Assembly (NCBI GenBank): GCA_902791985.1
Contig: CADAYD010000004.1
Location: 84,735-148,734 of the forward strand
Direction: 5' to 3'
DNA from: an uncultured bacterium
GTDB taxonomy: Bacteria > Cyanobacteriota > Vampirovibrionia > Gastranaerophilales > Gastranaerophilaceae
DNA length: 64,000 bases
Under the pieces are notes generated by a model that saw only the letters and a program-made list of their open reading frames with translations, did not search any database and was not told where the DNA came from. This document shows positions 1 through 9,358 of the stretch, piece by piece; position 1 is the stretch's first letter, and each line of letters begins with the position of its first letter. Position numbers and translations under genes: made by a program.

Positions 1-741
1 TTCAAACCCACAATTTATAAGTTCAATATGCACATTTAAAAACATATTAAAATGCTCTGAATTATTCCAATCGAAAGTGATATCGCTTCCGTCAGGCTGA
101 ACAACCTTAATTTGATCGGCTGAAATTACTGTTCTAAAACCGGTTTTTAGACCATGAAAATTTGCCAGCATATTAAACGCTTTAAATTGTTCAACAGAAG
201 AAATCTTATCTTCTATATCAAAATCAATAATATTGCGGCTATAACCTGCATTGAGTTTTATTCCGTATATGGAATTTTCTTCGTGCGGAAGTTTATTATA
301 ACCGTCGCCGTAAATATTTGGAAAAATTTGGGATAAAATTATGCAATTAGCCCAACTTTTTGCACTTGGCGGAATAGCAGGCAGCAGTTTAATCGTACTT
401 AATAATCCGTTTTTACAAATATTTTCTCCATATTCATTTACCCCCATTTCAGCTATCGCACGATTATTAATTTCAATATAATTTGCATTGACACCCCAAT
501 TGTCACCATAATCAGGAGTTTCTATTGTATCAGGAAATTTTTCATAAAAATTACCGTCTTGATTTAGTGTCATTAAAGAATTGACCGCATCTTTAAAGCT
601 TCGAGTTAAAAGTTCACTCGGGACAATGTTTGCAACCCACTTTCGCATGCCGGAAACAAATTGATGCTCAAGCGTCCAATTGTCTAAAACTAATTCCGGC
701 TTGTAATTATAAGATTTTAAAAGTTTATTAACAATATTCAT
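1..741 (-). CDS. Unrecognised protein, 3' end outside window
   Basis: An uninterrupted minus-strand frame of 247 codons runs from ATG at 741 off the left edge of the window, so the C-terminus is missing. The visible part is soluble, with no signal peptide or membrane segment. A later stretch (LANFHGLKTGFR, followed by ISADQIKV) is reminiscent of a beta-strand in a TIM-barrel glycosidase, but I do not recognise a family with confidence. There is no Shine-Dalgarno upstream. A TATTAT hexamer ends six bases before the ATG, as in the leaderless candidates elsewhere in the window. It is divergent from the glycosyltransferase at 876. Confidence 0.6.
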   Translation of the reverse strand, partial: MNIVNKLLKSYNYKPELVLDNWTLEHQFVSGMRKWVANIVPSELLTRSFKDAVNSLMTLNQDGNFYEKFPDTIETPDYGDNWGVNANYIEINNRAIAEMGVNEYGENICKNGLLSTIKLLPAIPPSAKSWANCIILSQIFPNIYGDGYNKLPHEENSIYGIKLNAGYSRNIIDFDIEDKISSVEQFKAFNMLANFHGLKTGFRTVISADQIKVVQPDGSDITFDWNNSEHFNMFLNVHIELINCGFE

Positions 742-875
742 AAACAAATAATATGAAAATTTTTTATATTTAATATTAACCGACTTAATAAAGATAGGAA
801 TTATATTCTTAACTTTTCTAATTTTAATTAAAAAAATATTTATTGTAATATACTTATGAGGAATACGAGGTTTTT

Positions 876-2525
876 GTGAAAAAAAATATCTTTATAATAT
901 TATTTTTAGTTATAATCGCATTTGGGTTAAGATTTTTGTATATAGACAGCGCACTTTGGTATGATGAAGCTTGTTCATGGGCAACTTCAACAGACAATGC
1001 AGGAATTATGCATAATTTGCTCAATGTCGATTTGCAGCACACTCCGCTTTATTTTGTTATTTTGAAGTTCTGGATGAAGATTTTTGGTCAAAGTGAAACT
1101 GTATTGCGTTCTCTGTCATTGATTTTTGGGGCTTTAATTGTGCCTTTTTCATATCTTGTCAGCAAAAAAATTTCAAAGAATGCAATATTTTCCGCATTAA
1201 TTTGTGCCGCAAGTCCTCTTTTGGTTTTATTTTCTGTTGAAGTCAGAATGTATTCTCTGGTAGTATTTTTAGTTATGCTATCAATTAATTTTCTTATCGA
1301 TTTTGAACAAAAACAGGATAAAAAATCATTATTAAAACTTGTTGCAACAAATATTCTTATCCCGTATACTTTTGTCGGCGGGATTTTATATAATTTATCA
1401 CTATTTTTGTGCTATAGCACATATTTATACAAAAATAATAAGAACAAATTTAGACAATATCTAAAATTTGAAATTATTGAATTTTTATTTTTAATCCCAT
1501 ATTTCATTTTAATCACATATTATGCAAAGATGCGGAGTATTTTTGTAATAAGCCATGAAGGAGTCTTAAAATTTGCTCATATAGTTGATGCTATCAGAAA
1601 TTTCTTCGGTGCTACCATTGAACCGAATATTTATTGGGTTTCTAACGGCACGTATAACATAAATTTTTGGTTTACCATACTTGTTATAATTCCTTGTATT
1701 TATTTCATAATAGGATTTATAAAATCATTAAAGAGCGAAGATAAATTTGTTAAAACATTAAGTTGCATTTTATTTATGAATTTTATTTTGGCAATTATTT
1801 TTGCGATATTTAAGGTAAATGTTTTCACATCAAGATATATAATATATCTTCTTCCGCCGGTTATAATGCTTTCTATTATGGGTTTGTTTAAAAAATATAA
1901 TCCAAAAACTCTTAGAGTATGTTTAATTTTATTTTTAGTAACTTGCGGGATATTTAATATACAAAATTCAGCTATAATGAAAAAGAATAAAGAATTAGCA
2001 TTTAAAAGCAGTGCCATAGAAGCTGATATTCTTGGTTTAAATCCTGATGATATAATTATTTTACCATTTGGAGCCGATGCTCCTTATTATTTCAGAAGCC
2101 TGACACGTCCGAGAGTATTCAATTCAGATTTTCATAAAATAGCACGAAATCCTTACGGAGTTTATTATGATAAATCCGACAGCAAAATAATGGCAGGAAA
2201 AGGAAAATATAAACTGATTTTGAATAAAATTAATGAAGATAAAGTATTTTCTGAAAATTATTATAATTATTTCATTAATAATGTCACAAATACAGTTCCT
2301 ATAGGACGATATGCCGTTATTGCCATGTACGGAACAGATAATAACGCAATTGTTGATATTAAAACATTAAGAGAACAAGTAAAAGAAATTAATGAAAATA
2401 ACATTCTTGACTCTTTGTTTAAAAAATATATGTGTGACACAATTGCCTTGCTTAACATGAATTTTAAATTTGTAAAATCCTACCAAAAAGATAATTTTAC
2501 CTATTACATTTTTCAGAAAATATAG
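876..2525 (+). CDS. GT-C family glycosyltransferase (ArnT/PMT-like membrane protein)
   Basis: Polytopic inner-membrane protein of 549 residues that probably transfers a sugar from a polyprenyl-phosphate carrier onto a lipid, polysaccharide or protein at the outer face of the membrane. The N-terminus has a membrane helix followed by the GT-C loop: an acidic motif (ALWYDEA, near residue 29) and then the HTPLYF motif, both typical of the GT39/GT83 group. About ten further hydrophobic segments follow, then a soluble C-terminal third. The start is GTG, placed by GAGG six bases upstream. The acceptor cannot be inferred, because no polysaccharide cluster is adjacent. Confidence 0.8.
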   Translation: MKKNIFIILFLVIIAFGLRFLYIDSALWYDEACSWATSTDNAGIMHNLLNVDLQHTPLYFVILKFWMKIFGQSETVLRSLSLIFGALIVPFSYLVSKKISKNAIFSALICAASPLLVLFSVEVRMYSLVVFLVMLSINFLIDFEQKQDKKSLLKLVATNILIPYTFVGGILYNLSLFLCYSTYLYKNNKNKFRQYLKFEIIEFLFLIPYFILITYYAKMRSIFVISHEGVLKFAHIVDAIRNFFGATIEPNIYWVSNGTYNINFWFTILVIIPCIYFIIGFIKSLKSEDKFVKTLSCILFMNFILAIIFAIFKVNVFTSRYIIYLLPPVIMLSIMGLFKKYNPKTLRVCLILFLVTCGIFNIQNSAIMKKNKELAFKSSAIEADILGLNPDDIIILPFGADAPYYFRSLTRPRVFNSDFHKIARNPYGVYYDKSDSKIMAGKGKYKLILNKINEDKVFSENYYNYFINNVTNTVPIGRYAVIAMYGTDNNAIVDIKTLREQVKEINENNILDSLFKKYMCDTIALLNMNFKFVKSYQKDNFTYYIFQKI

Positions 2526-2588
2526 ATTCATCAACTTTTACTCAATTTCAAATATTTGTTATATAATTTCTAATACGAGGTATGAAAT

Positions 2589-3836
2589 ATGAAAATGGAA
2601 AACTTATTTAACGAAGATGTAATGGCGTTAGATACTTATATAATGGTTAGATTAAAAGAGAAAACCGCGCAGTTAAAAGATGCATTAACCAAGAAAAACA
2701 GAGCCCCAATATCACTTTCTATGGGAGCACCCACATCTGCTCCGCCTGTCGAATTGGTTGAAAAACTAAAAGAATTTTTAACGGAAGATAATATTCATTC
2801 TTATTCTGTTACAAGAGGAGAAAATTATTTTAGAGAAGCATGTGCTCAAAGAATGAAAGAGCGCTTTGGCGTAGAACTCAATCCTAATAATGAAATTTGT
2901 TCAATTTTAGGTTCAAAAGACGGACTTGCAAATTTAATCCGATTTATTATCTACCCAGAACACGATGAATTTAAAAAAGATATTATTTTAATTCCTGATC
3001 CCGGTTATGCTTCATATTCTCAAATGGTTGGCTGCTCCGGCGGAAAAGCTTATCCTATGGCTTTGACTCCCGAAAATAATTATCAGCCTGATATGGAACA
3101 AGTTTGGGAACAGTTAAAAAATGATGGTTATGATGAAAATAAAGTCAAAGCAGTTATAATCAATTATCCGAACAATCCGTTGGGAGTTACGGCAACAAAA
3201 GAGTATGTCCAAAGTGTAGTTGATTTTTGCAAAAAGAAAGATATTTTACTAATATCAGATGCGGCATATTGTGATTTGTATTTTGACGAAACACAAAAAC
3301 CTTTCAGCGTTTTTGAACTTAAAGGAGCAAAAGATATTGCTGTTGAAATGTTTACACTTTCAAAACCTTATGCAATAACCGGCTGGCGTCTTGGCTGGGT
3401 TTGCGGAAACAATGAAGTCGTATCAAGATTTGCAAAAGGAAAATCAACAATTGATAACGGAATGTTCAAAGCTTTGCAAAAATCTTGTGCATATATTATG
3501 ACTTCACCAAAAGGCGATGATTACATTCAACAAGGCAATATAGCGTATAAAAGAAAACAAAATATTATGATAAAAGGCCTCAAAGAACTGGGATGGGAAA
3601 TTGACGAAAGTAAAATACCTCATACCACATTTTATTTGTGGATGCCAATCCCAAGAAAATACGATTCAAGTGTAAAATTCTGTCAGGATATGCTTGAAAA
3701 ATCAGGTATTGTAGTTGTTCCCGGAACAGCATTCGGCATGTACGGAGAAGGATACTTTAGAATTTCTTACGTTTGCTCTGATGAAAAATTACAAGAAGTA
3801 ATTAACCGAATGAAAGCTGACGGCTTTAAATATTAA
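2589..3836 (+). CDS. PLP-dependent class I aminotransferase (DapL-like)
   Basis: Fold-type I aminotransferase of 415 residues. Visible hallmarks are NYPNNPLG in the cofactor domain, SDAAYCDLYF, the Schiff-base lysine K259 in LSKPYAITGWRLGW, and a C-terminal FRISY with the carboxylate-binding Arg. The closest families are LL-diaminopimelate aminotransferase (the cyanobacterial and plant lysine route) and related aspartate-type enzymes. The substrate cannot be fixed by eye, and no other lysine genes are adjacent. The start is set by GAGG (2577-2580) eight bases before ATG. It follows the glycosyltransferase by 63 bp and precedes a histidine kinase that has its own promoter. Confidence 0.8.
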   Translation: MKMENLFNEDVMALDTYIMVRLKEKTAQLKDALTKKNRAPISLSMGAPTSAPPVELVEKLKEFLTEDNIHSYSVTRGENYFREACAQRMKERFGVELNPNNEICSILGSKDGLANLIRFIIYPEHDEFKKDIILIPDPGYASYSQMVGCSGGKAYPMALTPENNYQPDMEQVWEQLKNDGYDENKVKAVIINYPNNPLGVTATKEYVQSVVDFCKKKDILLISDAAYCDLYFDETQKPFSVFELKGAKDIAVEMFTLSKPYAITGWRLGWVCGNNEVVSRFAKGKSTIDNGMFKALQKSCAYIMTSPKGDDYIQQGNIAYKRKQNIMIKGLKELGWEIDESKIPHTTFYLWMPIPRKYDSSVKFCQDMLEKSGIVVVPGTAFGMYGEGYFRISYVCSDEKLQEVINRMKADGFKY

Positions 3837-3858
3837 TCATTTTTAATATATTAACAAA

Positions 3859-3887
3859 TTGATTAGAAAAACCAAATAAACTATAAT
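3859..3887 (+). promoter_or_regulatory. Sigma70-type promoter of the histidine kinase, leaderless
   Basis: TTGATT (3859-3864), 17-bp spacer, TATAAT (3882-3887). The -10 ends six bases before the ATG at 3894, so the predicted first transcribed base is the A of the start codon. No Shine-Dalgarno is present. Confidence 0.65.
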
Positions 3888-3893
3888 TTTGGT

Positions 3894-5552
3894 ATGAAAA
3901 AGTTTGACTTTTTTAATCAATTTAGGGATTCTGTAATTGTTGTTAAAAATTACGATAATGTCGTTTTTAAGAACAATACTTTTTGTCGTGTTTTTAACCA
4001 ATTTACAGACATAAAACGATTTGCACATAAAATTAATTTTGAATTTTGTCCGCTGGATAGTGAAAATGTTGATTTATATTCTCCGATTTTTCAAGCAATA
4101 ACTTCAAAAGAAAACTATTTTGCAAGAATCTCTTATACAAATAACTCAGGACAAACTTTTCATTATGATATGACCACAGTTAAACGCGGAGAACACACAA
4201 TATTTTTCTTTACCGATGTAAGCCCAATAATTCTTCTTGAAAAATACGAAAAAGAAACTCAAATATATCAAAATAAACTTGAAAAACTTGAAAAAGAAAA
4301 TGAAGAACTCCAAAATATAAAACAGAATGCCCAAACTCAAGCTTTTCGTATTGCATTGATAAATAAAGTTTCAAATATTATAAGAGAATCAATGGATATG
4401 TCTGTTATCTTAAATTCTGTGCTTAAAGAATTATCTTTGATGTTTGGATGTTTTAAATCGTATTATGCAAAAAATGAAAATGATTCTTTCACTATTATTG
4501 AATCATATGGAGAAAATAATATACAAAACGATATTCCGATAAAATTTGACGATATTGTAATGTCAAAACTCAAAGAACAAAAAATATCCATCGGTTACTG
4601 TGTATCCGAATATATCGGAGCAAATCCTTTTAAACAAACTGTTTTACGAATAATTGTACCGATATACCATATCCAAAAAATGATGGGAATAGTTGTACTT
4701 TTGAGTTACCAAAAACGAGAATTGAACGAAGAAATAGAAATTCTTGATGCCGTATCTTCACAACTCGGTAACGCTATTATTAGAGCAGAACTTTATAATA
4801 AAAATGCTCAAAACGTAAAAGAACTAAAACAAACTCTTGATGAATTAAAAACCACTCAGTTACAACTTATAAATTCAGAAAAAATGGCTTCTCTTGGGCA
4901 ACTTGTTGCCGGCATAGCACACGAAATTAATACTCCAATTGCTTCCATAAAAGCAAACAATGATATGCTGTCTAAGTTGGCAGAAAAAATAGATAACCAA
5001 GATATTAAACAAATGTTTCATGAAATAAATGACATTGATAAAGAAGCAATAGAAAGGATAAGTAAAATTGTTGTGTCATTAAAGAAATTTATAAGACTTG
5101 ACGAAGCAGAACTTCAAGAAGCAGATATTAACAAAGAAATGGATTTGACCCTCGAAATAATTCGTCACGAAACAAAAAATAAAGTAGAAATTGAAAAAAA
5201 ATACGGGCAAATTCCGCTAATAAAATGCTATCCAAACATGCTCAATCAAGTATTTACAAACATTCTTATAAATGCATGCCAATCTATAGAAACTACAGGC
5301 AAAATCACTATTTCAACCGAATTTAAAAACGGCAGCCTTGAAATAAAAATTAAAGACAACGGCAAAGGAATTCCGAAAGAAAACCTCTCAAAAATTTTTA
5401 CGGCAGGCTTTACTACAAAAGGTGTAGGAGTAGGCACCGGATTAGGACTTGCAATTAGCCAAAAGATAATTGATAAACATAAGGGGCAAATTCGTGTCTT
5501 GAGTGAGGTTGGAACCGGTTCAGAATTTATTATTACTCTACCTTGTGAGTAG
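3894..5552 (+). CDS. Sensor histidine kinase with GAF-like domain
   Basis: Cytosolic two-component sensor kinase of 552 residues with no membrane segment. In order: an N-terminal PAS-like region (about 1-115), a coiled coil (about 118-150), a GAF-like domain (about 155-300), a second short coiled coil, the HisKA dimerisation helix with phospho-acceptor H343 in GIAHEINTP, and a HATPase domain with N-box (ILINACQS), G1 (DNGKGIP) and G2 (GTGLGLAI). All catalytic motifs look intact. No response regulator lies beside it, so it is an orphan kinase. The signal is unknown. It is predicted to be translated from a leaderless mRNA. Confidence 0.88.
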   Translation: MKKFDFFNQFRDSVIVVKNYDNVVFKNNTFCRVFNQFTDIKRFAHKINFEFCPLDSENVDLYSPIFQAITSKENYFARISYTNNSGQTFHYDMTTVKRGEHTIFFFTDVSPIILLEKYEKETQIYQNKLEKLEKENEELQNIKQNAQTQAFRIALINKVSNIIRESMDMSVILNSVLKELSLMFGCFKSYYAKNENDSFTIIESYGENNIQNDIPIKFDDIVMSKLKEQKISIGYCVSEYIGANPFKQTVLRIIVPIYHIQKMMGIVVLLSYQKRELNEEIEILDAVSSQLGNAIIRAELYNKNAQNVKELKQTLDELKTTQLQLINSEKMASLGQLVAGIAHEINTPIASIKANNDMLSKLAEKIDNQDIKQMFHEINDIDKEAIERISKIVVSLKKFIRLDEAELQEADINKEMDLTLEIIRHETKNKVEIEKKYGQIPLIKCYPNMLNQVFTNILINACQSIETTGKITISTEFKNGSLEIKIKDNGKGIPKENLSKIFTAGFTTKGVGVGTGLGLAISQKIIDKHKGQIRVLSEVGTGSEFIITLPCE

Positions 5553-5890
5553 TACAATGTTAAGAAATTTGAAAATTTTTTTTAAGTTATTACTATATTA
5601 CATTTATTTTTATATAAACATGTTACAAAATTTGTAAAATAATTTTATTCAACTGATGAATAAAGTTTAATTATGTATTATAATAAAAATACTGAAGGAA
5701 TAAGTGTCAGTATTACCCTTAATAAATTTCTGACCCAAATCGCAGTAGGTAAAGGAAAAAATTAAAAATACATTTTATGAATTGTAAACTTTGTTAACAA
5801 AATTTTTATAAAACTGGCAATTTTTTTCACTAAGAATTTTTTATATAAGAGTAAGTAGTGTGAATAAAATTGTAGTGTTGGAGGAAAATA
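5553..5890. other. 338-bp AT-rich intergenic region with possible 30-codon ORF
   Basis: Upstream region of the HEAT-repeat gene. A frame at 5673-5765 (+) would encode a 30-residue basic peptide but has no ribosome-binding site, and a TATAAT (5679-5684) lies inside it, so I do not call it as a gene. A perfect 12-bp palindrome TTTGTTAACAAA lies near 5792, and a TTTTTTATATAA element at 5837-5848 may be the core promoter of the downstream gene. No known riboswitch was recognised. Confidence 0.4.
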
Positions 5891-6751
5891 ATGACAATTA
5901 GTGTGAACAGCAAGAAAAAACAAGTTAAAAAGACTTTTGATGAATTGTTAAACGATTTAACCGGAAGTAATTCAGAAAAGGTTCGTTACAATGCGGCTCG
6001 TATCCTTGGTGAAATGGGCGATTCAAAAGCAGTTGAACCTTTGATTGATGTTTTAAAACATGATAAAAACGGTTCTGTTCGTTTGTATGCAGCAAGAGCA
6101 TTGGGTGAATTGGGAGATTGCAAAGCAACCACTCACTTAATCGAATCTTTGCGTGAAGACAGAAACGTTGATGTTCGCGTACGTGCAGCAAGAGCATTAG
6201 GTCGTTTGGGCGGTGCAATTGTTGTAGAACCTTTGGTTGAAGCATTGAATGATGAAAATCCTCAAGTTTGTATCACAGCAACAGATGCCTTAATTGAAAT
6301 TGGTGATGTTGCAACAGATGCCTTAATTGAATCTTTGGATCATGAAAAAGTTAACGTAAGATGTGATGCAACAAGAGCATTAGGTGAAATCGGAAACAAA
6401 AAAGCTGTTGATAAGGTTATCAATATGTTGTATGACGAATGGGTAAACGTAAGAATTTATGCGGTAACTTCTTTAGGGAAATTGAATGACACAAAAGCAG
6501 TTCCTGCATTGATTGATGTAATGAAGAACCGCTCTGAAAATGAACTCGTAAGAGCCGGTGCTGCTGCTGCATTAGGAGTTTTGCGTGATACAAGAGCATT
6601 GATGCCTCTAAGAGAACTTATTATGGAAGCTGAAGAATTGGGTGAATTGGAAGATACAGCATTAAAATCTTTCAAAAAGATTATGGCTGCAAACTGGCAA
6701 TCAATTCCGGGTGCTGCTCCTGTTAAAAAACCGGCAGTTGCTGCTTTCTAA
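5891..6751 (+). CDS. HEAT-repeat protein
   Basis: A 286-residue all-helical repeat protein. About seven HEAT/PBS-lyase-type repeats of 31-37 residues occupy residues 25-255, each with the pattern VR..AA.ALGE.GD..A...L...L. Such solenoids are protein-interaction scaffolds. In cyanobacteria related repeats occur in phycobilin lyases, but nothing here supports a pigment role. There is no signal peptide. The tail (about 265-286) is Ala/Pro-rich. GGAGG at 5880-5884 sets the start. It appears monocistronic, with a terminator hairpin immediately downstream. Confidence 0.85.
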   Translation: MTISVNSKKKQVKKTFDELLNDLTGSNSEKVRYNAARILGEMGDSKAVEPLIDVLKHDKNGSVRLYAARALGELGDCKATTHLIESLREDRNVDVRVRAARALGRLGGAIVVEPLVEALNDENPQVCITATDALIEIGDVATDALIESLDHEKVNVRCDATRALGEIGNKKAVDKVINMLYDEWVNVRIYAVTSLGKLNDTKAVPALIDVMKNRSENELVRAGAAAALGVLRDTRALMPLRELIMEAEELGELEDTALKSFKKIMAANWQSIPGAAPVKKPAVAAF

Positions 6752-6766
6752 TAAAAAACAAATCTA

Positions 6767-6806
6767 AAAATAAGGTTGAAACGAATTGTTTCAGCCTTAT
6801 TTTTTT
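6767..6806. terminator. Bidirectional terminator between HEAT gene and photolyase
   Basis: Stem arms 6772-6782 and 6788-6798 (AAGGTTGAAAC and GTTTCAGCCTT, one G-U pair), 5-base loop, A-rich before and T-rich after. It serves the converging genes on both strands and overlaps the photolyase stop. Confidence 0.8.
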
Positions 6807-8071
6807 GTTGAATATTTTTGAATATATTTCTCTAAATCAAATTTTCTTTTTATAGAATTGAAAGTCATACGGCGAATTTTTCCTGTTACCGGCATATCAA
6901 CAAATGCTCTGTCATGCAAAGCCCCAATCGCCCATAATATCCCAACATAACCGTTAGGGCTCGGGGCATCGTATGCATATTTATCATTCAAATAATATGC
7001 TATTTTTAATGCATCTGCAGGTGAATGTGTCCATTCAAGAATTTTTTTTGCCCAATACATTCTCAAATATCCATGAATAATTCCTTCTTGTTTAAGCTGA
7101 GTTTGAGTAGCATTCCATAGTTTATCGTTAGTATTACTATTTTCCAAATCCTGCTTGGAATAAATATACGGTCTTAAATCATATCTGTGTTGTTTAAGTG
7201 AATGTTGCGCCCAAATCGGAGTGCCGGAAAAATTACTATAATTTGCATATAGGCAAAAATTATCTGCAAGTTCTTTTCTGACAATTAGTTCTTCTAAAAA
7301 AACTTCTTTATTGTCATCTGAAACAGCAGACTTTATTACCTCAAGTGCAATTCTTTGACTTGATATAAATCCCAAATTAATGTATTTTGACAACCCTGAC
7401 AATACATTATATTCGGGATTATTTTTATACTGAGCATAGTATGGTAATTTATTTCGTATAAAATCATCCAGTACAAAATCAGCCTCCATTTTAGGAGTGT
7501 AATTATTTTTGTAATCTGTCAAAAAATTATAAATATTAAAATACAACTTTCTACGCATAGTTGCAGCATTATATTCTTGCTTATCAGAAACAAACCTTGC
7601 AGGGACAATATTATGAGAATCAATTTCATAAAGTTTGAATGTAGCATTTTGTAAATATTTGCGTGCGAGTATCGGATTGAAATCGACTATTAAAATAGCA
7701 GTATTCAAATTTTTCAAATATCCTAAAATATCATCATCTGCAAAAATTTCAAAATCATAATTTGCATATTGGAATTGTCTTTTTACTTGTTCAATTTGTT
7801 TTTCGATAAATATATTTTTGGGTTTGTGTTTATACAAAATTTTAGGGTGAATAATTTTTAGAGAGAAATTATATGCATTTACTAACTGATTTGCAAATTG
7901 AAGTGCAAAATTATCTTTTGTACGAATTTCACGTTCGCAAAGATAGACAATGTTTCCTTTTTTTATTTCATTTTGATTGAGTTCAAAAATCCGAGCCGGA
8001 TTGGTTGTATTTTCAACAGAAAACTCCTGAGGAATATACTGTAATATAGTATTTTTTATAATTCTGTGCAT
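6797..8071 (-). CDS. phr: Class II CPD photolyase
   Basis: Light-driven repair of cyclobutane pyrimidine dimers by an FAD enzyme. Class II signatures run through the C-terminal half: LSGLSKYINLGFIS, FLEELIVRKELADNFC, HGYLRMYWAKKILEW and YLNDKYAYDAPSPNGYVG. Trp residues in LWNA, MYWAKK and LEWT are spaced 21 and 7 apart. That matches the class II electron-transfer triad known from the Methanosarcina enzyme, so the protein looks functional. Length (about 424) is slightly short because the N-terminal antenna domain is reduced. I chose ATG at 8071; a TTG two codons upstream (8077) is possible. Neither has a ribosome-binding site. Confidence 0.9.
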   Translation of the reverse strand: MHRIIKNTILQYIPQEFSVENTTNPARIFELNQNEIKKGNIVYLCEREIRTKDNFALQFANQLVNAYNFSLKIIHPKILYKHKPKNIFIEKQIEQVKRQFQYANYDFEIFADDDILGYLKNLNTAILIVDFNPILARKYLQNATFKLYEIDSHNIVPARFVSDKQEYNAATMRRKLYFNIYNFLTDYKNNYTPKMEADFVLDDFIRNKLPYYAQYKNNPEYNVLSGLSKYINLGFISSQRIALEVIKSAVSDDNKEVFLEELIVRKELADNFCLYANYSNFSGTPIWAQHSLKQHRYDLRPYIYSKQDLENSNTNDKLWNATQTQLKQEGIIHGYLRMYWAKKILEWTHSPADALKIAYYLNDKYAYDAPSPNGYVGILWAIGALHDRAFVDMPVTGKIRRMTFNSIKRKFDLEKYIQKYSTKK

Positions 8072-8122
8072 ATACAATTATTATTTTTTTTAGGCAAAAT
8101 ATAACCCCCTATTGAGTATATA

Positions 8123-8151
8123 TTGATAATACATATTGTTTATCGTATAAT
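8123..8151 (+). promoter_or_regulatory. dnaN promoter
   Basis: TTGATA (8123-8128), 17-bp spacer, TATAAT (8146-8151). It predicts a start near 8158 and a leader of about 24 nt containing the AAGGAG site. Confidence 0.75.
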
Positions 8152-8181
8152 TCTCGTATAATAATTTAAGGAGTAGGGTAT

Positions 8182-9303
8182 ATGAAATTTATCATCGGAA
8201 AAGAAGATTTATTAAACGGGATTAGGATAGTAGAACGTGCAACATCACAAAAAGCTGTTCAGCCGGTTTTATATAATATTTTAATTGAAACATTAGATAA
8301 TAATAAAATTCGTTTGAGTGCAACAGATTTGGTTTTGACAGTTATTACTCAACTTGATGCGCAAATTCAAGAGTCAGGAAAAATAACACTTCCGGCTAAA
8401 AAACTTAATGAAATAGTGTCAAAACTCGGTAATGATCTTGTTACTTTTGAAACAGACGGGGATAGTACAAACGTTTCAATTACTTGCCAAAAATCAAAAT
8501 TTGATATTATCGGTATAAGCGCAAATGAATTCCCGTCAGATATTTTCAATTACCAGATAGACGAATCAAAATGTTTTGATGTTGAATTAAAACCGTTTTT
8601 GAAAGGAATTCATCAAGCGGGATTTGCTGCTGCAAGCTATGAAGTCAGTAACCTTTTGTCAGGTATTGTTTGTGATTTCAATAACGGTATTTTAGAAATA
8701 GCTTCAACAGACGGAAACAGACTGGCAAGAGTACGCGAAAAAATTACAAGTGATATATCTGAACAAACACAGCTCATTATTCCTTCGAGAACTTTGAATG
8801 AACTTCTTAAAATGAGTTCATTTATTGAAGAAGATTCAATAAAAATCTGTAAAGATAAATCAACCATTATCTTTAAATCGGAAAAAATTACAACTATATC
8901 AAGACTTTTAGAAGGTCAATTCCCAAGATATAACCAGCTTATTCCATCAGAAAGTCCAAAACAGGCAATTGTTAATGTATCACAGCTTATTGCCGCGCTT
9001 GAAAGAGTTTCTGTTATGGTTAATGACAAAACAAGCATCGTAAAAATGCATTTTGCTGAAAACGAATTGACATTGAGCGCTGATACTCCGGATGCAGGGA
9101 AATCAGAAGACAAGATAGATATTGAATACCAAGCGGAAGAACTTTTAATCGCATTCAATTACAGATTTGTACTTGATGCACTGAGAATAATCGAAAGCGA
9201 TAATGTTATTATCGGACTGAATGCTCCGCTATCTGCAACAGTGTTGAAGCCGCAAAGCGAAGATGATTTCATTTGCTTAATTATGCCGGTACAAATCAGA
9301 TAA
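8182..9303 (+). CDS. dnaN: DNA polymerase III beta subunit (sliding clamp)
   Basis: Ring-forming processivity clamp of replication. At 373 residues it has the normal bacterial size, with three clamp domains: about 1-120 (opening MKFIIGKEDLLNGI), 125-250 (SGIVCDFNNG, ASTDGNRLARV) and 255-373, ending in the usual LIMPVQIR-type tail. AAGGAG at 8168-8173 sets the ATG. The gene is monocistronic with a strong promoter and terminator. Neither dnaA nor recF is next to it, and I saw no DnaA-box cluster, so this is not evidence for an origin here. Confidence 0.97.
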   Translation: MKFIIGKEDLLNGIRIVERATSQKAVQPVLYNILIETLDNNKIRLSATDLVLTVITQLDAQIQESGKITLPAKKLNEIVSKLGNDLVTFETDGDSTNVSITCQKSKFDIIGISANEFPSDIFNYQIDESKCFDVELKPFLKGIHQAGFAAASYEVSNLLSGIVCDFNNGILEIASTDGNRLARVREKITSDISEQTQLIIPSRTLNELLKMSSFIEEDSIKICKDKSTIIFKSEKITTISRLLEGQFPRYNQLIPSESPKQAIVNVSQLIAALERVSVMVNDKTSIVKMHFAENELTLSADTPDAGKSEDKIDIEYQAEELLIAFNYRFVLDALRIIESDNVIIGLNAPLSATVLKPQSEDDFICLIMPVQIR

Positions 9304-9320
9304 AAATATTTTTATATAAT

Positions 9321-9358
9321 AAAAAAGGTATGCTCTAAAAAGCACACCTTTTTTATTT
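9321..9358. terminator. Bidirectional terminator after dnaN
   Basis: Arms 9321-9334 and 9341-9354 (14 bp with one mismatch) around a 6-base loop, with A- and T-runs on either side. It is shared with the convergent gene at 9359. Confidence 0.85.

Noticed and set aside
5673..5765. 30-codon frame upstream of the HEAT gene
   Set aside because: No ribosome-binding site, and a TATAAT lies inside it; kept only as a note in the intergenic entry.
8078..8181. Replication origin next to dnaN
   Set aside because: No DnaA-box cluster, no dnaA or recF neighbour and no AT-rich repeats; only an ordinary promoter is visible.
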